From assembly GCA_958496175.1 (NCBI GenBank), contig OY292274.1, forward strand, positions 58,538,630-58,602,629: a DNA stretch of 64,000 nucleotides, read 5' to 3'. Under the pieces are notes generated by a model that saw nothing but the letters and a program-made list of their open reading frames with translations, had not been told where the DNA came from and did no database searches. Of this stretch, positions 51,501 through 64,000 are shown one piece after another. Numbering within the stretch: the stretch's first letter is position 1; the number at the start of each line of letters is the position of its first letter. The stretch comes from Sisyra terminalis. Its lineage: Eukaryota; Arthropoda; Insecta; Neuroptera; Sisyridae. A program made the translations under genes and the position numbers.

Positions 51501-51682
51501 ACATATTGTCGAGTGAAATGCGCAGTTTATGGGAAAAGTAAAAATATAATTTTATTAAAGTTAAAAATGTAACTTGTCTTGAAAGATATATAAGAAACTA
51601 ATGAAAATACCTGCGTTTCGTCTTCTGAATCACTTTTTAAACATTTCAAAATGTATAGGAATTCTTCCTTTGACATTTTCAT
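36543..51682 (-). CDS. ZFYVE26: Spastizin / ZFYVE26
   Basis: Thirteen minus-strand exons: 51682-51611, 48970-47090, 43447-41654, 41039-40233, 39715-39450, 39255-39151, 39083-38812, 38746-38013, 37878-37641, 37471-37289, 37230-37110, 37049-36794, 36719-36543. All phases agree and give 2301 residues, somewhat shorter than the roughly 2540 of mammals. Spastizin binds PI3P and, with spatacsin and AP-5, acts in autophagic lysosome reformation. The FYVE finger is at about residues 1484-1540: CLCCQETVFSMFNRRHHCRR, CGRVVCGTC, then RVCSQCYD after the next splice. The C-terminus shows PTLFGSKLEKTQ and EGFGFAFRVIQDYQL as in other family members. Most of the N-terminal 1480 residues are helical and poorly conserved. 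Intron 1 (2.6 kb) holds MITEs; intron 2 (3.6 kb) holds an antisense gene. Confidence 0.95.
43719..44102. mobile_element. Palindromic MITE in ZFYVE26 intron 2
   Basis: Near-perfect arms of about 160 bp with the outer words AATATATAAGATATATTGCA and its complement, then TCATACCACAAACATAAATT, TTCGTGACGTATTGCCCAGA and CGATTGCCAAGCAATCTTAC, each mirrored on the other side. A smaller palindrome TTTGTGATGATTCATCACAA lies near the centre. It is 384 bp long and non-coding, and lies between ZFYVE26 exon 3 and the nested gene. Confidence 0.85.
44680..47079 (+). CDS. Nested antisense gene: secreted/membrane protein with Cys-rich tail
   Basis: Exons 44680-44906, 44965-45578 and 46889-47079 join in phase (introns GTAAGT and GTATTA) to give 343 residues. 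It lies entirely within ZFYVE26 intron 2, on the other strand. A signal peptide (MYFIFFYFAYINVETVNG) opens the protein; residues 75-260 are charged with several N-x-S/T sites; near 265-285 a WNIMMTWLLIYVFIGIPIW span is followed, across the second splice, by GWCCCCLQCKFCKPQE, a membrane-proximal Cys cluster, and a conserved-looking tail FLARNPPGTFLD ... ALRNL. I know insect proteins with this WCCCC..C.FC tail but cannot name the function; palmitoylation of the Cys cluster is an inference. I chose the ATG at 44680 because the upstream GTG is not a start. Intron 2 contains a Tigger-like element. An end at 45604 (reading through the donor) would give a shorter tail. Confidence 0.8.
45716..46680 (+). 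mobile_element. Tigger/pogo-type element, internally deleted
   Basis: Inverted termini CAGTCGAACTTGGATAAGTG (45716) and the exact complement ending at 46680 are flanked by TA on both sides. Further inner copies of CTCACTTATcc-like words occur near both ends. It encodes only the N-terminal DNA-binding part of a transposase (46076-46537). At 965 bp it is a deletion derivative of an element that would normally be over 2 kb. It is inserted in intron 2 of the nested gene, and so also within ZFYVE26 intron 2. Confidence 0.9.
46076..46537 (+). pseudogene. Truncated Tigger transposase (CENP-B type helix-turn-helix)
   Basis: An open frame of 153 codons from ATG at 46076. Residues 5-55 form the CENP-B/psq-type helix-turn-helix (FSLSEKLQIINSFEGGKTRA, then FGVPESSFCNKI), followed by the second HTH that binds DNA (KCLLEWIKQTMEKNIPIDGL, LLKEKSKHFA). 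The DDE endonuclease is gone. Past the deletion junction the frame continues as chance sequence, while the +1 frame reads FDKIYELEKYV and EIQTKNF, the usual transposase C-terminal end. The product could bind element ends but not cut. Confidence 0.85.
49338..49532. mobile_element. hAT-type MITE
   Basis: Starts CAGCGGTTCCTAACC and ends GGTTAGGAAACAATG; the inner GCGGACCCCC / GGGGTCCGCGG words also pair. The flanks CCCTACGG (49330-49337) and CTCTACGG (49533-49540) are an 8 bp target duplication with one mismatch. It is 195 bp, non-coding, and typical of small hAT derivatives. Confidence 0.85.
50454..51114. mobile_element. hAT-type MITE with an internal hairpin
   Basis: Starts CAGTGCTTCCCAAC and ends GTTGGGAATGACGG; flanks GTCTAGGC (50446-50453) and GTCTAGAC (51115-51122) are an 8 bp duplication with one mismatch. 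An internal palindrome at about 50751-50923 has arms of about 60 bp (ACTAGGATCAAAAATAATCG with its complement; TTACATGCGACGTTTCG with its complement), perhaps a second insertion. It is 661 bp and non-coding. Confidence 0.75.
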
Positions 51683-51891
51683 AGAACACAGAATCATATA
51701 AAGAATATACTAAGATTGAATAAATTTATTTAAACTGAACGTTTCACATAATCTTTATTAATGAATTACTTTTATATAAAAATGTTATTTCCCAATCAAA
51801 AATAAAAGTTTTTTTTTATAACAGCTGAGAAATGTCATCGGTTATAATACGCATTTGCAGACAGCCACGTGACTATGCATGTGCCAGAAGT

Positions 51892-52257
51892 TCAATTTGG
51901 TTTTAATTTTTTAAAAGCTGGCAATTTTGTAATGTTTACTTCATCCGCCTCCTCTTCTTCGCTATCTGAATCTGTTTTAAAAAATATTAATAATCTACGT
52001 TTTAGTTGTAATTTAAAAGTTGACATTTCCTTACCCTCTTCTAGGCTTTCATCATTGGATTTTTCGTTACTGTCAATATTATTACTTTCAATTAAATTTG
52101 TTAGAAAATCATTTGTAGCTTGCTTGGCTTCCTTTAAGGATTTCGAGAGATTTAATATATCAGGCTTTTCACCGTACAACACATTATATTTTAAAGTTTT
52201 TATTTGATTTTCATTCGATTTTATGTTGATGGTAATGTTCGCCAAATCTCCCGCCAT
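51892..52257 (-). CDS. Small acidic protein, possible KEOPS subunit GON7
   Basis: Exons 52257-52035 and 51971-51892; the 63 bp intron (GTAAGG ... ACAG) joins in phase and gives 100 residues. The protein starts MAGDLANITINI, has an amphipathic helix around LSKSLKEAKQATNDFLTNLI at 35-56, a Glu/Ser-rich acidic stretch (SDSEEEEADE) and a basic tail KLPAFKKLKPN. Length, order of strand, helix and acidic region, and a K-rich end all resemble GON7, the disordered-tail subunit of the KEOPS complex that makes tRNA t6A. Primary sequence similarity is weak, so the naming is tentative. The gene lies 209 bp upstream of ZFYVE26 on the same strand. Confidence 0.7.
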   Translation of the reverse strand: MAGDLANITINIKSNENQIKTLKYNVLYGEKPDILNLSKSLKEAKQATNDFLTNLIESNNIDSNEKSNDESLEEGKEMSTFKLQLKRRLLIFFKTDSDSEEEEADEVNITKLPAFKKLKPN

Positions 52258-52839
52258 TGTATCTATTCTAAATATAGGTAGTCAAATACAGTAAAACTCC
52301 TCCAAAACAAAATAAGTTAATGGGACATTTAACCCCCTGAACACCTGTTTGGGTAATGTCAGCAATGCTAAAACGGATATTTATGATGCAGGATGACAAG
52401 AACAGTAAAACACAGAAGTATAATAGTAAAAGTAGCAAGATTATTTGGACTGGAAATAACGCTGCAACCCGCGATACATCCGTGCATAACGGGAAGTGAA
52501 AGTGTAGTTCAAGAATAGCTTTATATTTTTCTTCAGTATTTTACATAGAAAATGTTTGTCATATTTATATTGTATTACTTTTTGCTACATTCAAATATAT
52601 AAAATCAATAATTTCATTAAAATATTCTAAGAAATATTCTTCTCTTTTAGTTTTTTCTTTTATTTCTCCAGCCGTACTTTATTTGTAATATCCATCTACA
52701 AACTCCTATTTGCTATCCCTACCATCCTTAATACTAAATAAAATATTTTTAAGGACATAATAACAATCCAAATTATGACAATAAACAATTAAATACCTTG
52801 GTTTTTAAAAAAATACTTGTTTTTATACTTCTTTATACT
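52258..52839. other. Spacer upstream of the small acidic-protein gene
   Basis: AT-rich sequence without a recognised gene. It should hold the minus-strand promoter just right of 52257. Confidence 0.35.
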
Positions 52840-53575
52840 AGGCCCGTCAAGTCCGGGCCTGGGACGACATTATTTTAGGGGCGGCATAATTTTCGCAAAA
52901 TTTTAAAGACAAAGAGTTTAATAAATATAATAAATATATTATAAGTATAATAAATATTTTTTATAGAATTTACTTTCTAATTTATCACATCACATTTTTC
53001 AATGGTTAAATCACTGGTAATTAGAGAACTACCATTTCGGGGACATTAAGAACAAATTGGAGATCATCCTAATGGTAATTTTTAACCGTAGAACTTTTTG
53101 TTAAATTTGATCCTTTTTTGTCAGAACATTTAAAGTCCTTTGAGAACCCTGGTAGTTGACGTCGTACTCTTCTAAAACAATTTAGTATACTTACGATTTA
53201 GAAGAGACCTTCGGAAAAGAATATTTTCTTTTACATTATCTTCTTAAAAAAACAATACTGAAGATATTCAAAAACATATAGAATATTTGGTTCACGGAAT
53301 TTTGGAGATGTGTACCCTAATGTTGTCTTTTCTCTGGGCATTTTTTAAATCCCAGCAGCAATTGTTCAGAAGATAGATCTCTTTCTACCCTGGAAAGAAT
53401 AAAAAATTTCTGACGTGTAAGTGTGGGCAAAGATTTACGTAATGCCCTGGCATTATCTATTGAACCATAATTAGTGCAAGAAATCGATTACGATGATATA
53501 ATCGACGTTTTCGCACGAATCAAGGCTAAAAAGAAGTTTATATCAGAAGTGATAATTGGGTAAAAACTGTGAATT
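52840..53575 (+). pseudogene. Decayed hAT transposase (TTF/ZMYM-type)
   Basis: Frame-hopping translation on the plus strand gives, in order, LVIRELPFRGH, NGNF, VKFDPFLSEHLKSFEN, and near the end LALSIEP, LVQEIDYDDIIDVFARIKAK and KKF. These match the conserved run of TTF-type hAT transposases (L.FRGH...NGNFL...FDP...EHL) and their C-terminal dimerisation region (LSIEHEL...DFDDIIDEFA..KARK). Stops and frameshifts are frequent and most of the middle is deleted. A GC-rich segment AGGCCCGTCAAGTCCGGGCC at about 52841 may be the left terminus. Confidence 0.75.
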
Positions 53576-54152
53576 ATATTAATCTTTGAAAAATATTATT
53601 AAAATTTATAAGCTACATTTTAAAAATAAAATAAAAGTAATTTAAGCGGTATTGATAAAGCTATAAGATATAAGATAGTTAACGTGAAAATCGACGTTAA
53701 AGTGGAAAAAAGTAGAGAAAAACCTAATTTTTGGTCTGTATTGTGATTTTCTGGGATTTAGGGCGAAAAAATTCCCTGAGAAAATTAAAATTTCTATTCA
53801 AAAATACCATTTTTAAGCTTCCCACTGCCTAATTAAACCATTTCCGTATTTAAACTTATTGAAACTATAAAATTAATCGGCTACTTCTGTGATTCCCAAA
53901 TTCGCCATTATCGAAAAGCGTTAAATAATTTGCATTACTTTATTTTGTCTACAACAAATATTGATTACTCGAAAGCTGTTAATTGCCAAAAATTTAATAT
54001 TTTAATACTTTTAAGCTATAGCTCTGTAATAAAATATCTTATCGGATTTCGCTATTAAGGTAATGTTTCCATATGTCGCTATGGAAACGAAGAAAGCATC
54101 ATAACAAATATTTCGAAGCAACATTTCCTACTGAATAAAATAGTTTTTCATA
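53576..54152. other. Upstream region of IFT70
   Basis: AT-rich. No X-box with good symmetry stands out, although GTTTCCATATGTCGCTATGG followed by AAAC near 54065-54088 contains an imperfect GTTNCCAT...RGNAAC-like arrangement, the type of RFX site that often drives ciliary genes. Not secure. Confidence 0.35.
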
Positions 54153-57100
54153 ATGGAAATTAAAAATGGGGAATATACGAAAATAATTTATACATTGGTA
54201 ATATAAATTCATATTTGCAAATTTTATATTGAAATCGTTGAATTTTTAGATTAAAAGAAATAGTTATGCAGAAGCTATCGATGTTATTTTAAGTATAGCC
54301 GGAGCTGATATGACCCGTGCTGGTTTATCACTTTTAGGATTCTGTTATTATTATACCCAAGATTTTTTTAGCTCTGCCAATTGTTACGAACAATTATCAA
54401 TTACTTACCCTGAAATTCCTGAATATAAACTCTACCATGCACAATGCTTATATCAAGCTTGTGCGTATGATAGAGCGTTAAAAGTATCAATGGAAATAAC
54501 AGATCCCACATACCAAGCAGAGGTAATTTGTAAAAATATGTTTTTATTTCAACAGTAAGCAGTTGTCTTTTTTATTAGGTAATAAAATTAAAAGCTGCTA
54601 TTAAATACGGAGAAGAGGATTTGATTACTGCGAAAAGCTTTGTCGATGCTTGTCCAAAAGATGATCCAGATACAGAAGTTAATTTGGGATGTCTTTTATA
54701 TAAAGTAAATTCAAGATTTACTTTCATACATCTGCACGCAAAATATTGACTTATATTTTAATTTTATATCAAAATAATTAGATTAATATTTGACGCAGTA
54801 AACTGCTACGTAAAATATCGTTGAAAATTCCAAAATTGAAAATTCTGGTGCTTTTAATCTTAGCTTTATAATATGAAATAGAATGGTTTTCAATATTTTG
54901 TTCTAGTCAGCTTCTTGTCAATTTTTTGCGAGTATTGTGTTTGGATGCATGTGATGATATTAAAGAATATTTTTATTTTATTAATCAGTAAACTTTTTTT
55001 CAATTAATTTTAAGGAAGGACGTTATGAAGAAGCGTTGGAAAAGTTTGATCAATCTTTTCAAGTAGCAGGTTTTAAACCTCATTTACTTTATAATATAGC
55101 TTTGTGCCATTTTCGATTGAAAGACTATGAAGAATCAAGAAAATGTGTTGGTAATTTTTATGAAAAAATATTGATAATATAAAAATTACTCTCATATTAC
55201 TTTACAGGAACTATAATTGATCATGGAATAAGAGTTCATCCGGAATTGAGTGTTGGAACTGTAACAGAAGGAATTGAATCCCATTCGGTTGGAAATACTT
55301 TATCGTTACATCAAACAGCTTTAATTGAAGCTTTTAACTTAAAAGCTGCAATTGAATATCATAATAATAACGGTTGAACTTCAAAATTTAGAATTTACTT
55401 TTATAAAATATTTGAATTCATTTTTAGAAGTGGCTGCTCGAGAAGCTTTAACAGATATGCCTCCAAGAAGTGAACCGGAATTGGACGCTGTTACTTTACA
55501 TAATCAAGCTGTTCTTAGTGTATCTCTTAATGATAGCAATAAGGGAATTGTTTTGAATCCATCCTCTGTAATAACTGGAAATGTGGAGGAAGCATTCGAG
55601 AAGCTTCAGTTTTTGTTACAACAGGACCCATTTCCTGCTGAAACATTTAATAATCTTTTGATGCTTTACTGCAAAACTGACCGTCATGAAATTGCAGCTG
55701 ATATATTAGCAGAAAATACCGAGTTGACCTATAAATATTTAACTCCAGTAAGATAACTACCTAAATATTGTTAGTAGAAGTAATATTAATTGATTTATTG
55801 CAGTACATGTTTGAATATTTGGATGCTTTAATTACACGAGAAACAAGTAATTCAGAAGCATATGCAAAATTAGATGCAATGAGTGGACGATTAACTGAGA
55901 CTTTACGAAAATTAACAAGGGTAGTTCAAGAAGGGAGGGAAAGGCAAGATGCTCAAGCTGTAAGAAATGCTGTTCTCGAATATGATGAAACTTTAGCAAG
56001 GTTTGAAAAAAAATAGTCCCTTTTCTATATCTCCTCCCGATGTCCCAAAATATAATACAAATGATTAAGTCTCTTCACGAAAACGTTATATAGTTTAACA
56101 ATGGTTGTGGTAATGGTTTGCAATTTTAAGAAAGTCATTTATATTTTATTTTTCAGCGTTTTTTTGGAAAATAAAACTAAACAATTAAATACCGGTTTCT
56201 TTTGTAGGTTCATACCAGTACTAATGGCTCAAGCTAAAATTTACTGGAATCTAGGAGAATATGAAAAGGTGGAGAGGCTTTTCCAAAAAAGTGCTGAATT
56301 TTGTAATGATAATGAAGTGTGGAAATTAAATGTTGCTCATACGTTATTTATGCAAGGAAACAAATATAAAGATGCGGCACATTTTTATGAGCCATTAATT
56401 CGAGCTCACTATGGAAATGTATTTATAAATTTTATGGATTGAATTGATTCCATATGGGGATACAAAAAATAAATTAATTGAAATACCAATTTGCCGATAG
56501 TAAAAGTATTTTTATACATATTTTCAAAGTAGCTAATTAAATTTGTTTTTTTTTGTCTTCATATGATGCACTAAAGCCAATTTAAATATTTGCAATAGAA
56601 ATTTTTTTTTCTCCTTAGATATTATCAGTAAGTGCAATTGCACTAGCAAATCTGTGCGTTTGTTATATCATGACTTCACAAAATGAAGAAGCTGAGGAAT
56701 TGATGAGAAAAATCGAACGAGAGGAAGAACAACTTTTGTTTGATGATCCTAATAAAAAATCACATCATTTATGCATCGTCAATATCGTTATTGGGTATAA
56801 TTTAAAAAGAAATCACCAATTTTTACTTCCAATGAAACCATCAATATTTTTAGTACTTTATATTGTGCAAAAGGAAACTATGAGTTTGGAATTTCAAGAG
56901 TTATTAAATCATTAGATCCGCAAAACAATAAATTAAGTGCTGATACCTGGAATTACGTGAAAAGATGTTTGTTGAGTATGGCAGAAAATTTGGCTATGCA
57001 TACATTGGTTTTAAGAGATTCTGTGATTCGAGAATGCTTAAATTTTCTGGAAATGTGTGAAGGTAAAACTACATTTTATTGTTAAGGAATTTTATTGGGA

Positions 57101-57955
57101 ATTTATTTCTTAATGATTTAGAAGAGTCTGTGAAAAAAAATGTAGAGATTTCTTTCACTAAGGAAAATTGTAAGTTTTGATGTTGAGGTATTGTTTGAGT
57201 GTTAACAATCAATTCACAAATTGTTACGTTTTTGTCGATAATCATTAAAATCACATTCATTTCTCGCATCACCAACATTGAGCAAATATCACTTAATTAT
57301 TTGTACCTGATATATACATTCGTGTGTGTTTATAAACTGTTACTTATAAACGTTTGGTATTCAATTTCTATTTGAAAATTATTCTCGTCAAACCACATAA
57401 ACTTATGAGTATATAGAAAAGTTTAAACAATGTTGACTAGAATACTTTCCGAACAAAACTCGAATAACAAACGTAAAAAATCTTAATCGCCATAAACCGA
57501 TTAATATGACAAAATAGCTTCGCATATATCCAATCATCAAATTATTAATTCATTATCTACAACACCCTGTGGGGTAATCCAATTAGATCGGAAATAAAAT
57601 TTTAAATTGTTTCAAAATTAATCTTATTACTGTTTCAGGTATTTTTGCCAAAAAAATTTACTTACTTCAATGTTTAATTTTGATGATTGGATTAGCCATT
57701 TAAGTGTCACACTATTCAATTATGTTAAAATAACCGGTATTCAATCTCATGTTTTCATTTTTTTGCTTTGAAAGTTATTACTTTTAAATTTTAAAAATTT
57801 ATTTATATAATTGTTTTTTAGTGTACGGTCGAAATGTTAATATATTAAATGAAACAGAAGCTAAGGGAATCGATCGGGAACTGCTTGGTAAATATACCGT
57901 GACCTATGAAGCAAGACTTCTAAAATATATTCTACTTAGAATAATAAAATTTTAA
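54153..57955 (+). CDS. IFT70: Intraflagellar transport protein IFT70 (TTC30)
   Basis: Eleven exons: 54153-54197, 54250-54522, 54579-54704, 55015-55150, 55208-55372, 55428-55747, 55804-56000, 56208-56418, 56619-56794, 56854-57062, 57822-57955; 663 residues, the normal length. IFT70 is a TPR superhelix of the IFT-B core that wraps around IFT52 and is needed for cilium assembly; in insects that means sensory neurons and sperm. Highly conserved landmarks: AGLSLLGFCYYYTQDF, VNLGCLLYKEGRYEEAL, VGNTLSLHQTALIEAFNLKA, LTDMPPRSEPELDAVTLHNQ, FIPVLMAQAKIYW, WKLNVAH, YIMTSQNEEAEELMRKIERE and HLCIVN. Two donors are unusual: GTTGAA at 55373 and GTTTGA at 56001. The last intron (759 bp) is the longest and holds nothing recognisable. 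Confidence 0.97.
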
Positions 57956-58313
57956 TCATCTTAACATAAAAGAATATTTATTAATAATTATTATACAACA
58001 CAACATTTATGTAAAAACATTATTTTGATACAAATTTATGTAATAATAAGTTTGGCACAATCATATACAATTGTTCATAATTTGAAAGGAGATAAAATTG
58101 TTATAGTTTTCTACTAATTAGTGGAGGAACGTCATATGATGCTATTAATAATAACTCCAAAATGTATAGCCTACGATTATTCAGAACATCTAAAACATGC
58201 TATTAAATGTATAAATACCATAAATAGTTTATTGTAAAATGTTAAGAGTTGAAAATAAAAAATAAATATAAAAATGAAAATCAAGCATTTGTTCGGAATT
58301 TTTACGTTTTCAA
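57956..58313. other. Convergent 3' ends of IFT70 and the cathepsin gene
   Basis: 358 bp separate the two stop codons. On the minus strand an AATAAA (58228-58233) lies about 80 bp past the cathepsin stop; on the plus strand AATAAA-type words occur at about 58248-58262. If these are used the two 3' UTRs overlap slightly. Confidence 0.5.
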
Positions 58314-62788
<4,475 letters not shown>

Positions 62789-63540
62789 GATGACACACGA
62801 CTGACGGATCACAATAATTAGAGATTCATTAAATTCAATCACTGTCCAAAACAATGGAACATGAAGAACTGACACTAAATTATCTATTTCTTTTCAATAT
62901 ATTATAAAAACATAGCATTCATCACTATTTTAATTATAACACGTCATACAAGTCCATAGTCTTTTCGTTTTCTGTCATACAATACAATGAATACAATACA
63001 TAAATATACGTATGTTTATTAATACAAAAGCTCTCGTATCCCATCCAGATACATTACAAAGCTTTCTGGTACATTTAGATTTCTATGGAATATATTGCAT
63101 TCCATACACACCATAAGATAGACAAGGAAGTTTTATATCACTGAGAGTGAGAGAGTATAGTTGAATTCGAATGATAGAAAAAGATACAAACAAAATACCA
63201 CCCCCCACATATAGCTCGTAACGATCATGACATCCAATGACATCATCCAATAAAACTACTCGAAACAAATATATATCAGTGGCTCCCAACCTATCTTGCT
63301 GTTCCTTTTAAAATCACTGATCGTAATTTCCAAAGCTCTAAAGCAGCGATTTCTTGTAAATCACTAAAGCAGTGGTTTTATTATAAATGTCTTTATAAAT
63401 TTGTTAGTTGAAAATGAATATATATAATAAATGAATATAATGTAACAGAAAAGGACGAAGTCTGTCTCTCTCTGTGTCATGCCGGCACGCGATTGGCTTA
63501 GTGACTTCTTTCTCTCTGCCACCAATGCGAATGCACATAT
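62789..63540. other. Spacer upstream of the cathepsin gene
   Basis: Contains the minus-strand cathepsin promoter near 62800-62900 and AT-rich spacer. Around 63460-63500 the composition rises in GC, and GATTGGC (a reverse CCAAT box) lies at 63491-63497, just upstream of the promoter called at 63541. Confidence 0.4.
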
Positions 63541-63642
63541 AGAATATTCGAGAAACGTCTAGCAAGTAATAGAACATAGGAAACATTCGAGAACGTTGGG
63601 TTGCGTTTATATAAGGGGCTCAGTTCAAGCGAAGAGTTCAGT
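63541..63642 (+). promoter_or_regulatory. Heat-shock-type promoter: two HSEs, TATA box, initiator
   Basis: GAA (63542), TTC (63547) and GAA (63552) stand at exact 5 bp spacing, a perfect three-unit heat shock element. A second cluster has TTC (63586) and GAA (63591) with near-matches on either side. TATATAA lies at 63608-63614 and TTCAGT, an insect initiator, at 63637-63642, so a start at about 63640 would sit about 31 bp from the TATA box. The following A-rich leader resembles insect hsp 5' UTRs. The coding part would lie beyond the window or was displaced by the repeat at 63899. Confidence 0.6.
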
Positions 63643-63898
63643 ATTGAAGTTCAGTTTTGAATTTCCGTTACAACAAAGCGATTGTTATTTTATTGTGATT
63701 TCGATTATAAGTGATTATTATCATTTGAGTGATTGTTTTGACAAGTGTAATAATAAAAGTGATTGTTAAGTGTGAAAGTGATTATTTATTTCCAAAGAAA
63801 TTCAAGAACTAATAACGCGAACTCAATACAGTTTTGATATGTCACGTTACAATAATATATATAAATGTAAATACATTATTAACATTTTGGCAAGACTA

Positions 63899-64000
63899 CG
63901 ATTCAACGCTACGATTTAACAACGGATTCTTATAGATCTCGGCGAAATACAACGAAAATAAAGAATAAACATTTTCGATATCTCGCTTAGTTTACGAAAT
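63899..64000 (+). repeat. Start of a second copy of the palindromic MITE found in SCYL1
   Basis: GCTACGATTTAACAACGGAT, TCGGCGAAATACAACGAAAA, ATTTTCGATATCTCGCTTAG and TTTACGAAAT line up with the left arm of the element at 30600-31310 (about 30632-30715) and with the complement of its right arm. It is cut by the window end. Confidence 0.75.

Larger units (their letters stand above)
48971..51610 (-). other. ZFYVE26 intron 1
   Basis: A 2.6 kb intron between the 24-codon first exon and the 1.9 kb second exon. Besides the two hAT-type MITEs listed separately it holds only AT-rich sequence. The donor is GTATTT and the acceptor TTTACAG. Confidence 0.8.

Noticed and set aside
52060..52207. Plus-strand open frame overlapping the GON7-like gene.
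   Set aside because: It is the serine/leucine-rich shadow of the acidic minus-strand coding sequence.

Overview
The window is nuclear DNA from an animal, almost certainly an insect. It is AT-rich, its genes are split by many 50-65 bp introns, and it holds a nuclear copy of mitochondrial ND5, relics of a Jockey-type LINE, and many small inverted-repeat DNA transposons. Several gene families have clear insect/animal architecture. I cannot fix the order; a beetle-like genome would fit, but that is inference.

Layout. Positions 1 to about 21.5 kb are a gene desert filled with transposon debris: a pogo-type element with a second TTAA element nested inside it, a 491 bp foldback MITE, hAT-type MITEs, Jockey reverse-transcriptase fragments, two more pogo-type deletion derivatives that each keep only the zinc-finger tail of the transposase, a 0.93 kb near-perfect palindrome, an ND5 NUMT and a 362 bp tandem duplication. 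The gene-dense part runs from 21.5 to 62.8 kb: an unidentified 222-residue protein (-), glucosamine-6-phosphate N-acetyltransferase (+), SCYL1 pseudokinase (-), a C14orf119 homologue (+), the 13-exon spastizin/ZFYVE26 gene (-) with a complete three-exon membrane-protein gene nested antisense in its second intron, a small GON7-like gene (-), the IFT-B subunit IFT70/TTC30 (+) and a cathepsin F-type protease with several cystatin-like domains (-). The last 0.5 kb holds what looks like a heat-shock-type promoter pointing out of the window, followed by the start of another repeat.

I rebuilt exon structures by joining ORFs at splice sites whose phases agree; all nine genes give uninterrupted reading frames. 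The genes do not form one pathway. SCYL1 (COPI/Golgi traffic), spastizin (lysosome reformation) and the cathepsin (lysosomal proteolysis) all concern the endomembrane system, but their adjacency is probably chance. The most interesting observations are the nested gene, whose own intron was invaded by a Tigger element and whose stop codon lies 10 bp from a spastizin exon; the group of three unrelated-looking transposons that all retain the same zinc-finger tail; the stop-free 57 bp intron in SCYL1; the set of introns with T at donor position +3; and the HSE/TATA/Inr cluster at the right edge.
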